Assembly: GCF_004795055.1 (NCBI RefSeq)
Contig: NZ_SSBJ01000017.1
Span: 62,001-126,000 of the forward strand
Direction: 5' to 3'
Source of the DNA: Streptomyces sp. A1136
Lineage (GTDB): Bacteria > Actinomycetota > Actinomycetes > Streptomycetales > Streptomycetaceae
DNA length: 64,000 bases
The notes beneath the pieces are model-generated. The model was not told the DNA's origin. It was given only the letters and a program-made list of their open reading frames with translations, and made no database searches. Position 1 is the stretch's first letter. Every line of letters starts with the position of its first letter. Positions 8,936 to 17,592 of the stretch are shown one piece after another. The translations under genes and the position numbers were made by a program.

Positions 8936-8966
8936 GTCCGGCGGCCCCGCGAGGCGGCCGCCGGAC
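8936..8966 (+). terminator. Intra-operon stem-loop after the binding-protein gene
   Basis: GTCCGGCGGCC (8936-8946) pairs perfectly with GGCCGCCGGAC (8956-8966) around a 9-base loop, 45 bp after the binding-protein stop and 136 bp before the next permease start. Such hairpins in ABC operons usually act as partial terminators or 3' stabilisers that raise binding-protein mRNA over permease and ATPase mRNA. No T-run follows. Confidence 0.65.
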
Positions 8967-9101
8967 ACCAGAAGGTCAGCAAGTACGTAAGTAAGTGCCT
9001 TCACCGCACATGCGCTAGTCCGAAGGGCAGGTGAAGGCCGCAGGCGGCGGTCGTCGTCCCCACGAGGGGCGGCGACCGCCCGCCCCGGGCGGCCGACTGC
9101 A

Positions 9102-10103
9102 GTGCTCGTCTACCTCATACGGCGGCTGTTCAACGTCGCCGCCACGCTGCTGGTGGTCTCCGTGGTCACCTTCGGCATCTTCTTCGCGGTCCCGAAACTG
9201 ACCGGCAGCGATCCCGCGCTCATGTACGCCGGCCGCGAGACCAACCCGACCGCCCTGGCCGGCATCCGCGTGAAGATGGGCTTCGACAAGCCCATCTCCG
9301 AGCAGTACTGGGTGTTCCTCAAGGGCATCTTCGTCGGCCGCGACTACGACGCCGGCACCGAGGTCACGCACTGCGCGGCACCGTGCTTCGGCTACTCCTT
9401 CAAGAGCGAGGCCCCCGTCTGGGAGACCATGCTCGACCGCATGCCGGTCACCCTCTCGCTCGCCCTCGGCGCGGCCGTGATCTGGGTGATCGCCGGTGTG
9501 GCCACCGGAGTGGTCTCCGCGCTCAAACGCAGGACCGCCATCGACCGGACCGTGATGATCGGAGCGCTCGCCGGCGTATCCCTGCCGATCTTCTTCACCG
9601 GCATGGTGGCGCCCGCGATCTTCGTCTACGGCCTGGGCTGGTTGGACGTGTCCAACTACAAACCCCTGACCGAGGATCCATTGGCCTGGCTCAACAGCCT
9701 GATCCTGCCCTGGGTCACCCTGGCCTTCCTCTTCGCCGCCACCTACGCCCGCATCACCCGCGCCACCATGCTGGAGGTCCTCGGCGAGGACTACATCCGC
9801 ACGGCCCGCGCCAAGGGCCTCAAGGAGGGCGTGGTCATCCGCAAGCACGCCCTGCGCTCCACGCTCACCCCGATCGTCACCATGTTCGGCCTCGACCTCG
9901 GCGGCCTGCTCGGCGGCGCGGTGCTCACGGAGACGACCTTCAACTTCCAGGGCCTGGGAACGGCGGCCGTCGCCGCCATCAGCCAAGGTGACCTCCCCGT
10001 CATCATGGGCGTCACCATGCTCGCCGCGCTGTTCGTGGTCCTGGCCAACCTGATCGTGGACCTGCTGTACGCCGTCATCGACCCGCGCGTGAGGCTGACG
10101 TGA
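9102..10103 (+). CDS. Peptide ABC transporter permease (DppB/OppB family)
   Basis: A 333-aa six-helix permease. The start GTG gives VLVYLIRRLFNVAATLLVV, the characteristic DppB opening of a short basic segment running straight into the first helix. A long external loop follows (KLTGSDPALMYAGRETNP, GMDP-like region), then the EAA loop GEDYIRTARAKGLKEGVVIRKHALRS near 230-255 and a final helix ending VIDPRVRLT. It forms the heterodimeric channel with the upstream DppC-like protein. Its TGA stop overlaps the GTG of the next gene by 4 bases, so the two are translationally coupled. Confidence 0.93.
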   Translation: MLVYLIRRLFNVAATLLVVSVVTFGIFFAVPKLTGSDPALMYAGRETNPTALAGIRVKMGFDKPISEQYWVFLKGIFVGRDYDAGTEVTHCAAPCFGYSFKSEAPVWETMLDRMPVTLSLALGAAVIWVIAGVATGVVSALKRRTAIDRTVMIGALAGVSLPIFFTGMVAPAIFVYGLGWLDVSNYKPLTEDPLAWLNSLILPWVTLAFLFAATYARITRATMLEVLGEDYIRTARAKGLKEGVVIRKHALRSTLTPIVTMFGLDLGGLLGGAVLTETTFNFQGLGTAAVAAISQGDLPVIMGVTMLAALFVVLANLIVDLLYAVIDPRVRLT

Positions 10104-11209
10104 CCGACAACCCCTCCAGCTCCGCCGGACCCGTGTTCGTGCCCGAGCAGGCGACGCCCGCATCCCGGGCCTCGGCGACGTCCTTCCTGTCCGTACGCGA
10201 CCTCCAGGTCCACTTCCCGACCGACGACGGGCTGGTCAAGTCCGTCGACGGGCTCTCCTTCGACCTCGAACGCGGCAAGACGCTCGGCATCGTCGGCGAG
10301 TCCGGCTCCGGCAAGTCGGTCACCTCGCTGGCCATCATGGGCCTGCACCGCACCGGCCAGGCCCGCAGCCGCCCGCACATCTCCGGCGAGGTCGTCCTCG
10401 ACGGCGAGGACCTCGTCCGGGCCGACGCCGACCACGTGCGCAAACTGCGCGGTCGCAAGATGGCGATGGTCTTCCAGGACCCGCTGTCCGCGATGCACCC
10501 GTACTACTCCGTCGGCAAGCAGATCGTCGAGGCGTACCGGACCCACAACGACGTCGACAAGAAGACGGCCCGCACCCGGGCCGTGGAGATGCTCGACCGC
10601 GTCGGCATCCCGGAGCCCCACCGGCGCGTGGACGCGTACCCCCACGAGTTCTCCGGCGGCATGCGTCAGCGCGCGATGATCGCGATGGCACTGGTCAACA
10701 ACCCCGAGTTGCTCATCGCGGACGAGCCCACGACCGCCTTGGACGTCACCGTCCAGGCGCAGATCCTGGACCTGATCCGCGACCTCCAGAAGGAGTTCGG
10801 CTCCGCCGTCATCATGATCACGCACGACCTCGGCGTCGTCGCCGAGATGGCCGACGACATCCTCGTGATGTACGGCGGCCGGTGCGTCGAGCGCGGCACC
10901 GCCGAGAAGGTGTTCTACGAGCCCCGCCACCCCTACACCTGGGGCCTGCTCGGCTCGATGCCGCGCATCGACCGCGACCAGACCGAGCGCCTCATCCCGG
11001 TCAAGGGCTCGCCGCCCAGCCTCATCAACGTCCCGAGCGGTTGCGCCTTCAACCCCCGGTGCCCCTACGCCGACGTGCCCAAGGGCGGCATCACCCGCAC
11101 CCGGCGCCCCGAGCTGACCCAGGACGACACCCGGCACTGGTCCGCCTGCCACATGTCGCAGGAGGAGCGGACCCGGATCTGGACCGAAGAGATTGCGCCG
11201 AAGCTGTGA
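10100..11209 (+). CDS. Peptide ABC transporter ATPase (OppD/DppD family)
   Basis: A 369-aa ATPase that powers peptide import. Walker A is GESGSGKS at residues 66-73, the ABC signature FSGGMRQR is near 183, and Walker B with its catalytic glutamate is LLIADEPTTALDV near 205. The C-terminal extension contains the cysteine-rich oligopeptide-transporter motif GCAFNPRCPYA, which is known in some relatives to bind an iron-sulfur cluster. The GTG start overlaps the preceding stop (GTGA). It pairs with the next gene as a heterodimer. Confidence 0.94.
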   Translation: MTDNPSSSAGPVFVPEQATPASRASATSFLSVRDLQVHFPTDDGLVKSVDGLSFDLERGKTLGIVGESGSGKSVTSLAIMGLHRTGQARSRPHISGEVVLDGEDLVRADADHVRKLRGRKMAMVFQDPLSAMHPYYSVGKQIVEAYRTHNDVDKKTARTRAVEMLDRVGIPEPHRRVDAYPHEFSGGMRQRAMIAMALVNNPELLIADEPTTALDVTVQAQILDLIRDLQKEFGSAVIMITHDLGVVAEMADDILVMYGGRCVERGTAEKVFYEPRHPYTWGLLGSMPRIDRDQTERLIPVKGSPPSLINVPSGCAFNPRCPYADVPKGGITRTRRPELTQDDTRHWSACHMSQEERTRIWTEEIAPKL

Positions 11210-12309
11210 CCGACATGAACAAGACGGGCGCGGGTACGGATGCGCCGCAGGCCCCCGAAACCGAGGAGCCGCTGCTCAAGGTGACGGGGCTGGTCAAGCA
11301 CTTCCCCATCAGCAAGGGGTTGCTGCGCCGCCAGACCGGCGCGGTCAAGGCCGTCGACGGGATCGACTTCGACGTCCGCCGCGGTGAGACCCTCGGCATC
11401 GTCGGCGAGTCCGGCTGCGGCAAGTCCACGATGGGTCGGCTGATCACGCGGCTGCTCGAACCGAGCAGCGGAAAGGTCGAGTTCGAGGGCAAGGACATCA
11501 CCCACCTCGGTGTGGTCGGCATGCGGCCGCTGCGCCGCGACGTCCAGATGATCTTCCAGGACCCGTACGGCTCGCTGAACCCCCGCCACACGGTCGGCAC
11601 GATCGTCGGAGCGCCGTTCAAGCTCCAGAAGGTCACCCCCGAGGGCGGGGTCAAGGCGGAGGTGCAGCGGCTGCTGTCGCTGGTGGGTCTCAACCCCGAG
11701 CACTACAACCGCTACCCGCACGAGTTCTCCGGCGGCCAGCGCCAGCGCATCGGCATCGCCCGGGCGCTGGCCCTCAAGCCGAAGCTGGTCGTCGCGGACG
11801 AGCCGGTGTCGGCGCTGGACGTGTCGATCCAGGCCCAGGTGGTGAACCTGCTGGACGACCTCCAGGAGGAGCTCGGCCTGACCTACGTGATCATCGCGCA
11901 CGACCTGTCCGTCATCCGGCACGTCTCCGACCGGATCGCGGTGATGTACCTCGGCAAGATCGTGGAGCTGGCGGACCGCAACTCGCTCTACCAGGCGCCG
12001 ATGCACCCGTACACGAACGCGCTGATGTCGGCCGTACCGGTGCCGGACCCGAGGCGGCGCGGCGCCAAGAGCGGCCGCATCCTGCTCAAGGGCGACGTGC
12101 CCTCCCCCATCTCGCCGCCGAGCGGTTGCCGGTTCCACACCCGCTGCTGGAAGGCGACGGAGCTGTGCACCACGCAGGAGCCGCCGCTGGTCGCCCTCAA
12201 GACCGGGCACCAGGTCGCCTGCCACCACCCGGAGAACGCCCCCGACCAGGCGCCGGGCGACAAGGCGCTGCCGGGCGCGGCGGAAGCGGTGGAGACGCCC
12301 ACCGTGTAG
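11206..12309 (+). CDS. Peptide ABC transporter ATPase (OppF/DppF family)
   Basis: A 367-aa second ATPase of the importer. Walker A GESGCGKS lies at 68-75, the signature FSGGQRQRIGIARAL and Walker B LVVADEPVSALDVS follow, and the C-terminal oligopeptide domain has SGCRFHTRCWKATE. I chose the GTG at 11206 because it overlaps the previous stop by 4 bases and opens GTG-ACC-GAC exactly like the upstream ATPase; an ATG three codons later is the alternative. Last gene of the operon. Confidence 0.93.
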   Translation: MTDMNKTGAGTDAPQAPETEEPLLKVTGLVKHFPISKGLLRRQTGAVKAVDGIDFDVRRGETLGIVGESGCGKSTMGRLITRLLEPSSGKVEFEGKDITHLGVVGMRPLRRDVQMIFQDPYGSLNPRHTVGTIVGAPFKLQKVTPEGGVKAEVQRLLSLVGLNPEHYNRYPHEFSGGQRQRIGIARALALKPKLVVADEPVSALDVSIQAQVVNLLDDLQEELGLTYVIIAHDLSVIRHVSDRIAVMYLGKIVELADRNSLYQAPMHPYTNALMSAVPVPDPRRRGAKSGRILLKGDVPSPISPPSGCRFHTRCWKATELCTTQEPPLVALKTGHQVACHHPENAPDQAPGDKALPGAAEAVETPTV

Positions 12310-12658
12310 CGCGAGGCGTCCCCCTGTCCCTCCCCCGGGAGCAGTGGCCGGGGGCGGACGGTGCCGGGGTCCCGGGGCGGCCACGCCCGGGGGCCCCGGC
12401 CCTGCCATTGCCGGGCGGGGCCCTCGGGCGCCGGCCGGCCGTTGCCGGCCCGGGTATCCGACGTCTTCTCGCGCCGTGCGCGCCGGTCGGCCGCGGTCCT
12501 GCCCTTGCCGGGCCTGACTTCGGCTCCGGCCCGCCGTTGCCGGCCCTGCCATCGCCGGCCCCGGCATGCGATGCCTCCTCGGGCCGTGCGTGCCGGTCCG
12601 GCCTGGTCGGCCGCCGGGCCTTGTCCGGGGCGCCGCCCGCACCCCGCACAATGGGGGC
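12310..12658. other. GC-rich intergenic region with a degenerate direct repeat
   Basis: About 350 bp with no credible gene. Most of it consists of two diverged copies of a ~100-bp unit (see 12398-12603). The promoter of the next gene must lie near 12610-12655. Confidence 0.5.
12398..12603. repeat. Two degenerate tandem copies of a ~95-109 bp unit
   Basis: Copy 1 (12398-12492) and copy 2 (12495-12603) share landmarks in the same order: CCTGCC(A/C)TTGCCGGGC, then GCCGTTGCCGGCC, then CCTCCTCGGG or TCTTCTCGCG, then GCCGTGCGYGCCGGT ending in CGGCC. The arrangement is a tandem duplication that has drifted. Confidence 0.6.
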
Positions 12659-13315
12659 GTGTCCCACGATCTCTTCCCGCCCGAGATCCAGCACGCCCTG
12701 GACCTCGCGGGCATCTTCGTCTTCGCCACCGCCGGCGCGCTGCTCGCCGTACGCAAGAACTTCGACGTCTTCGGCATCTGCGTGCTCGCGCTCGTCACCG
12801 CCCTCGGCGGAGGACTCCTGCGCGACCTGGTGATCGGGGCCGTCCCGCCGGCCGCGTTCGGCGAGCTCAGCTTCTTCCTGACCCCGCTGGTCGCCGCCGC
12901 GATCGTCTTCTTCCTGCACCCCGAGGTCCAGCGGATCAACCGCGCCATCAACGTCTTCGACGCGGCGGGGCTCGGGCTCTTCTGCGTCTCCGGCACCACC
13001 AAGGCCTACGAGTACGGACTGGGGCTCACCGCGTGCGCCGCGCTGGGAGTGGCGACGGCGGTCGGCGGCGGCGTCATGCGCGACGTCCTGGCGGGCGGGG
13101 TGCCCTCGCTGCTGCGCGACCGCGAGATGTACGCGGTCCCGGCCGTGGTCGGGGCCTCGATGGTGGCCCTGTTCATCGCCTTCGACAAGCTGAACGGTTT
13201 CACCACGGGCGTCGCCATCGTCACCGCCTTCGTGCTCCGGCTGCTCGCGATCCGCTACCACTGGCGGGCGCCCCTGGCCTGGAACCGCCGCTCCGCGGTG
13301 GCCGAGGAGCCGTAA
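12659..13315 (+). CDS. TRIC-like / UPF0126 membrane protein
   Basis: A 218-aa integral membrane protein with about seven hydrophobic helices. It contains the family's internal duplication: VTALGGGLLRDLVIGAVPP near residues 42-62 and ATAVGGGVMRDVLAGGVPS near 130-150, each a GGG-x-x-RD motif after a transmembrane helix. Bacterial members form trimeric cation channels related to the animal TRIC channels; some are annotated as YadS-like. The GTG start has GGGGG 2-6 bases upstream. It stands alone between the peptide operon and a thioesterase-like gene. Confidence 0.88.
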   Translation: MSHDLFPPEIQHALDLAGIFVFATAGALLAVRKNFDVFGICVLALVTALGGGLLRDLVIGAVPPAAFGELSFFLTPLVAAAIVFFLHPEVQRINRAINVFDAAGLGLFCVSGTTKAYEYGLGLTACAALGVATAVGGGVMRDVLAGGVPSLLRDREMYAVPAVVGASMVALFIAFDKLNGFTTGVAIVTAFVLRLLAIRYHWRAPLAWNRRSAVAEEP

Positions 13316-13335
13316 CATCGCCGTAGCCGACCAAA

Positions 13336-13351
13336 GCTACCGCTTAGTAGC
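13336..13351. promoter_or_regulatory. Short inverted repeat before the thioesterase gene
   Basis: GCTAC and GTAGC flank CGCTTA, 22 bp before the ATG of the thioesterase-like gene. Position and symmetry suggest an operator, but no dedicated regulator is adjacent. Confidence 0.3.
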
Positions 13352-13373
13352 ATGCCGGTGTACCGTCGGCCCC

Positions 13374-14231
13374 ATGGCAGACACAGCGGCCCAGGCGGCC
13401 ATCGGAGACAGCGAGTTCGACCGCGACACCGCCATCGCCCCCCGCGCGGGCGAGCCCGGGACGTACGACACCGAACTCTCGGCGGGTTGGACCATCATCA
13501 CCGCCGTCAACGGCGGATACCTGCTGGCCCTGGTCGGCCGGGCACTGTCGGCGACCCTGCCGCACCCGGACCCGTTCACCGTCTCCGCCCACTACCTGAC
13601 CTCCTCCGTGCCCGGCCCCGCCGTGATCCGCACGCAGGTCGTCCGCACCGGGCGCACCCTCTCCACCGGCCAGGCCTCGCTCTTCCAGTACGACGAGAAC
13701 GGCGCGGAGATCGAACGCATCCGCGTCCTCGCCTCCTACGGCGACCTCGACGCGCTGCCCGACTCCGTCCACACCACGGCGCGGCCCCCGGCCATCCCGG
13801 CGTACGAGGACTGCCTGGGCCCGGAAGCGGGCCCGGCGCCGATCCCGGGCAGCTCCGCGATCGTGGACCGGTTGCGGCTGCGGCTGGACCCCGCGACGGC
13901 CGGCTGGGCCGTCGGCGCGCCGTCCGGCAAGGGCGAGATGCGCGCCTGGTTCGAGCTGGCCGACGGGCGGGACGCGGACCCGCTGTCCCTGCTGCTGGCG
14001 GTGGACGCGCTGCCGCCGACCTCCTTCGACCTCGGCCTGATGGGCTGGACCCCGACCGTCGAACTCACCACCCACGTCCGCCACCGGCCGGCCCCGGGCC
14101 CGCTGCGGGTCGCCATCACCACGCGCAACCTGGCCGGCGGCTTCCTGGAGGAGGACGCCGAGGTCTGGGACTCCGCGGGCCGCCTCGTGGCCCAATCCCG
14201 CCAGCTGGCCCGCGCGCCGCGCGCTTCCTAG
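13374..14231 (+). CDS. Acyl-CoA thioesterase, double hot-dog fold
   Basis: A 285-aa protein whose N-terminal hot-dog domain has AGWTIITAVNGGYLLALVGRAL, the hydrophobic helix that wraps the sheet, followed by PDPFTVSAHYLTSSVPGPAVIRTQVVRTGRTLSTGQASL. The second half repeats the pattern (PPTSFDLGLMGWTPTVELTTHVRH, LEEDAEVWDSAGRLVAQSRQLA). This matches the TesB-like thioesterases common in actinobacteria, which hydrolyse acyl-CoA in the cytoplasm; the chain preference is unknown. The ATG at 13374 is the only early start. It stands alone, and the next gene is 206 bp downstream. Confidence 0.82.
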   Translation: MADTAAQAAIGDSEFDRDTAIAPRAGEPGTYDTELSAGWTIITAVNGGYLLALVGRALSATLPHPDPFTVSAHYLTSSVPGPAVIRTQVVRTGRTLSTGQASLFQYDENGAEIERIRVLASYGDLDALPDSVHTTARPPAIPAYEDCLGPEAGPAPIPGSSAIVDRLRLRLDPATAGWAVGAPSGKGEMRAWFELADGRDADPLSLLLAVDALPPTSFDLGLMGWTPTVELTTHVRHRPAPGPLRVAITTRNLAGGFLEEDAEVWDSAGRLVAQSRQLARAPRAS

Positions 14232-14437
14232 GGCTCGGTTCGGTTCCGGGGCGCTGTAGGACCGGTTCCCCGGGCGCGCCCCTGCGCCTCACTCGCCCGT
14301 GCCGTCTCGGCCGGGCCGGGGCAGCGCCCCGGGGGACGGTGGCAGGCCCGGCAGGGCACGGCCGACCGGGGCCCGACCCCACCCGGAACGGGAGGGCGAC
14401 GGACCGTCCCCGCAGGGACTCGTAGAATCGGGGGATC

Positions 14438-15601
14438 ATGGCCTACCTCGATCACGCCGCAACCACGCCGATGCTGCCGGAGGCGGCTGCGGCGATGACC
14501 GCGCAGTTCGCCGCCACGGGTAACGCGTCCTCCCTCCACGCCGCCGGCCGCCGGGCCCGCCGCACCGTCGAGGAGGCGCGCGAGGCACTCGCCGAAGCCC
14601 TCGGCGCGCGCCCGAGCGAGGTGGTCTTCACCGCCGGCGGCACCGAGGCCGACAACATCGCCGTCAAGGGTCTCTACTGGGCCCGCCGCGACCAGGACCC
14701 CGCCCGGACCCGCGTCCTCGCCAGCCCCGTCGAACACCACGCCGTCCTCGACGCCGTCCACTGGCTCGCCGAGCACGAGGGCGCCCACGTCGAGTACCTG
14801 CCGGTGGACCGGTACGGGCGCGTCCGCCCCGAGGCCTTCCGCGAGGCGGTGGAACGCGACCCCGACGACATCGCCCTCGCCACCGTCATGTGGGCCAACA
14901 ACGAGATCGGGACCGTCCTGCCGGTCCGTGAACTCGCCGCCATCGCGGGCGAGTTCGGCATCCCCATGCACTCGGACGCCGTCCAGGCCTTCGGGCAGCT
15001 CGATGTCCGCTTCGGCGACAGCGGTCTGGCCGCCGTGACCGTCAGCGGCCACAAGGTCGGCGGCCCCTACGGCATCGGCGCCCTGTTGCTCGGCCGCGAC
15101 CAGAGCCCCGTACCCGTCCTGCACGGCGGCGGCCAGGAGCGGCACGTGCGCTCCGGCACCCTGGACGTGCCCGCCATCGCCGCCTTCGCGGTCGCCGCCG
15201 TCCTCGCCGCCGAACGGCGCGAGGCCTTCGCCACCCGCGTCGGCGCCCTGCGCGACGAGCTGGTCACCGCCGTGCTTCGGGAAGTGCCCGACGCCGTCCT
15301 GGGCGGGGACCCCACGGAGCGACTCCCCGCCAACGCCCACTTCAGCTTCCCCGGCTGCGAAGGGGACTCCCTGCTGTTGCTCCTCGACGCACAGGGCATC
15401 GAGTGCTCCACCGGCTCCGCCTGCACGGCGGGCGTGGCACAGCCCAGCCACGTCCTGCTCGCCACCGGCACCGACCCCGAGCTGGCCCGCGGCACCCTGC
15501 GGTTCTCCCTCGGCCACACCTCCACCAAGGAGGACGTCGCCGCCGTGGCCGCCGCCATCGGCCCCGCCGTGGCGCGCGCCCGCACGGCAGGCCTCAGCTA
15601 G
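14438..15601 (+). CDS. Cysteine desulfurase (NifS/IscS class)
   Basis: A 387-aa PLP enzyme that takes sulfur from cysteine and passes it as a persulfide. N-terminal MAYLDHAATTPMLPEA is the family opening, the PLP lysine is K206 in VSGHKVGGPYGIGALLL, and the catalytic cysteine is C329 in CSTGSACTAGVAQPSHVLLATG. The short loop around the cysteine and the SACTAG context place it with the IscS/NifS class rather than SufS. It lies 800 bp before mnmA, which needs persulfide sulfur for 2-thiouridine, so tRNA thiolation is a likely destination along with general Fe-S assembly. Confidence 0.94.
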   Translation: MAYLDHAATTPMLPEAAAAMTAQFAATGNASSLHAAGRRARRTVEEAREALAEALGARPSEVVFTAGGTEADNIAVKGLYWARRDQDPARTRVLASPVEHHAVLDAVHWLAEHEGAHVEYLPVDRYGRVRPEAFREAVERDPDDIALATVMWANNEIGTVLPVRELAAIAGEFGIPMHSDAVQAFGQLDVRFGDSGLAAVTVSGHKVGGPYGIGALLLGRDQSPVPVLHGGGQERHVRSGTLDVPAIAAFAVAAVLAAERREAFATRVGALRDELVTAVLREVPDAVLGGDPTERLPANAHFSFPGCEGDSLLLLLDAQGIECSTGSACTAGVAQPSHVLLATGTDPELARGTLRFSLGHTSTKEDVAAVAAAIGPAVARARTAGLS

Positions 15602-15687
15602 GCCCTGTCGTCGTCGAAGTCCCACCCGGCCCGGCCCGGCTCGCGCCCCCCGGCGCGGCTCGCGCCCAGCCCGGCCGCGGCCGCAGC

Positions 15688-16344
15688 TCAGCCGGCCGCG
15701 GGCGGCGCCCCGGCGCGCAGGGCCTCGCCGACCATGCGCAGGTACCGGCCCCAGTCCCACAGCGGACCGGGGTCGGTGTGGTCGGAGCCCGGGACCTCGG
15801 AGTGGCCCAGGATGTGCTTGCGGTCGACGGGTATGCCGTACCTGTGGCACACATCGGCTGCCAGCCGGGCCGACGCCGCGTACATCGCGTCGGTGAAGTC
15901 CCGCGGCCGGTCGACGAACCCCTCGTGCTCGATGCCGACGCTGCGCTCGTTCATCGAGCGGTTCCCCGAGTGGAAGGCCACGTCCAGCTCGCGGACCATC
16001 TGCTCCACATGCCCGTCCTGCCGGACTATGTAGTGCGCCGACGCCTTGTGCCACGGGTTCCTGAAGGCGTCCACCGAGGTCCGGAAGCCGCCTTGCGTGA
16101 CATGGACGACGATCCGGTCCACCCGGTAGTCATCCGGGCGGTCCGCCCGGCGCCAGTTCGCCGGCGAGGCCGCCGTCCAGCTCGCGCCCGCGTGGTCCAC
16201 CGCCCCCTCCTGCCGCGGCTTGGACACCCCCGGCAGCAGCCACCACGCGCGCCCGATCTCATCCCGCCCCGCGATCGCCGCCACCGCGAAGATCCCGAGC
16301 CCGCCGAAGAGCACCGCCCTGCGGGTCCTGCCCTTGCCGCCCAT
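15688..16344 (-). CDS. N-acetylmuramoyl-L-alanine amidase (Amidase_2/PGRP fold)
   Basis: A 218-aa exported cell-wall amidase. The N-terminus GGKGRTRRAVLFGGLGIFAVAAIAG has two arginines before a hydrophobic stretch and may be a Tat signal or an anchor. The catalytic domain has the zinc-ligand region RIVVHVTQGGF, AHYIVRQDGHVEQMV, NERSVGIEHEGFV and HILGHSEVPGSDHTDPGPLWDW, the T7-lysozyme/PGRP pattern for cleaving the lactyl-amide bond. The ATG at 16344 follows a G-rich site; the frame runs far upstream antisense to mnmA, which I treat as artefact. It is divergent from mnmA, with 69 bp between the starts. Confidence 0.88.
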   Translation of the reverse strand: MGGKGRTRRAVLFGGLGIFAVAAIAGRDEIGRAWWLLPGVSKPRQEGAVDHAGASWTAASPANWRRADRPDDYRVDRIVVHVTQGGFRTSVDAFRNPWHKASAHYIVRQDGHVEQMVRELDVAFHSGNRSMNERSVGIEHEGFVDRPRDFTDAMYAASARLAADVCHRYGIPVDRKHILGHSEVPGSDHTDPGPLWDWGRYLRMVGEALRAGAPPAAG

Positions 16345-16413
16345 GTGATCCACCCCCCGTACCCGAGAACGCGCTGGGACCCGGCCCGGTTCCCCCGTAC
16401 TCTGGACGGTGCT

Positions 16414-17550
16414 ATGACTGAGAACCTGCCGCGCACCGCCCGTCCACTCCGCGTCCTGGCCGCCATGTCCGGCGGTGTGGACTCCGCCGTCGCCGCCGCC
16501 CGCGCGGTCGAAGCCGGGCACGACGTGACCGGCGTCCACCTCGCGCTGTCCGCGAACCCGCAGTCCTTCCGGACCGGCGCCCGCGGCTGCTGCACCATCG
16601 AGGACTCGCGCGACGCCCGGCGCGCCGCCGACGTCATCGGCATCCCCTTCTACGTCTGGGACCTCGCCGAACGCTTCCGCGAGGACGTCGTGGAGGACTT
16701 CGTCGCCGAGTACGAGGCCGGGCGCACCCCGAACCCCTGCCTGCGCTGCAACGAGAAGATCAAGTTCGCGGCGCTGCTCGACAAGGCCCTCGCCCTCGGC
16801 TTCGACGCCGTGTGCACCGGCCACTACGCCACCGTCGTACTGAACGAGGACGGGACGCGCGAGCTGCACCGCGCCTCCGACATGGCCAAGGACCAGTCGT
16901 ACGTCCTCGGCGTCCTCGACGAGAAGCAGCTCGCCCACGCCCTCTTCCCGCTCGGCGACACCCTCACCACCAAGGACGAGATCCGCGCCGAGGCCGAGGA
17001 GCGCGGCCTGGCCGTCGCGAAGAAGCCCGACAGCCACGACATCTGCTTCATCGCCGACGGCGACACCCAGGGCTTCCTCGCGAGCCGCCTGGGCAAGGCC
17101 GAGGGCGACATCGTCGACGAGGCGACCGGCGAGAAGGTCGGCACGCACGACGGCGCCTTCGGATTCACCATCGGCCAGCGCAAGGGCCTGCGGATCGGCC
17201 ACCCCGCGCCCGACGGCAAGCCGCGCTACGTCCTCGACATCTCGCCGGTGAACAACACCGTGACCGTCGGCCCCGTCGAGGCGCTCGACGTCAGCGCCCT
17301 CACCGCGATCCGCCCCCGCTGGTGCGGCTCCACCCCGGCCGCCCCGGGGACGTACACCGCGCAGTTGCGCGCCCACGGCGGCGAGACCGAGGTCTTCGCC
17401 GAGATGGTGGACGGCGAGCTGCGCGTCTCCTTCACCGAACCGGTGCGCGGTGTGGCGCCCGGCCAGGCGATCGTGCTCTACGACGGCACGCGCGTGGTCG
17501 GCTCCGCCACCATCGCCACCACCACCCGCGCCGCCGCCGCGAACGTCTGA
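16414..17550 (+). CDS. mnmA: tRNA-specific 2-thiouridylase MnmA
   Basis: Adds sulfur to U34 of Lys, Glu and Gln tRNAs using ATP and persulfide sulfur. The 378-aa product has the PP-loop SGGVDSAVA at residues 19-27, the first catalytic cysteine C109 in RTPNPCLRCNEKIKF, and the second, C211, in DSHDICFIADGDTQGF. TIGQRKGLRIG marks the central tRNA-binding domain, and the beta-barrel C-terminus ends in an alanine-rich tail. The ATG at 16414 is far downstream of the first possible start, but everything 5' of it is non-family sequence. Also known as trmU. Confidence 0.96.
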   Translation: MTENLPRTARPLRVLAAMSGGVDSAVAAARAVEAGHDVTGVHLALSANPQSFRTGARGCCTIEDSRDARRAADVIGIPFYVWDLAERFREDVVEDFVAEYEAGRTPNPCLRCNEKIKFAALLDKALALGFDAVCTGHYATVVLNEDGTRELHRASDMAKDQSYVLGVLDEKQLAHALFPLGDTLTTKDEIRAEAEERGLAVAKKPDSHDICFIADGDTQGFLASRLGKAEGDIVDEATGEKVGTHDGAFGFTIGQRKGLRIGHPAPDGKPRYVLDISPVNNTVTVGPVEALDVSALTAIRPRWCGSTPAAPGTYTAQLRAHGGETEVFAEMVDGELRVSFTEPVRGVAPGQAIVLYDGTRVVGSATIATTTRAAAANV

Positions 17551-17592
17551 CCGGCCCGGCCCACCGGTCGGGCCCCCGCCCCGGGGCCGTGC

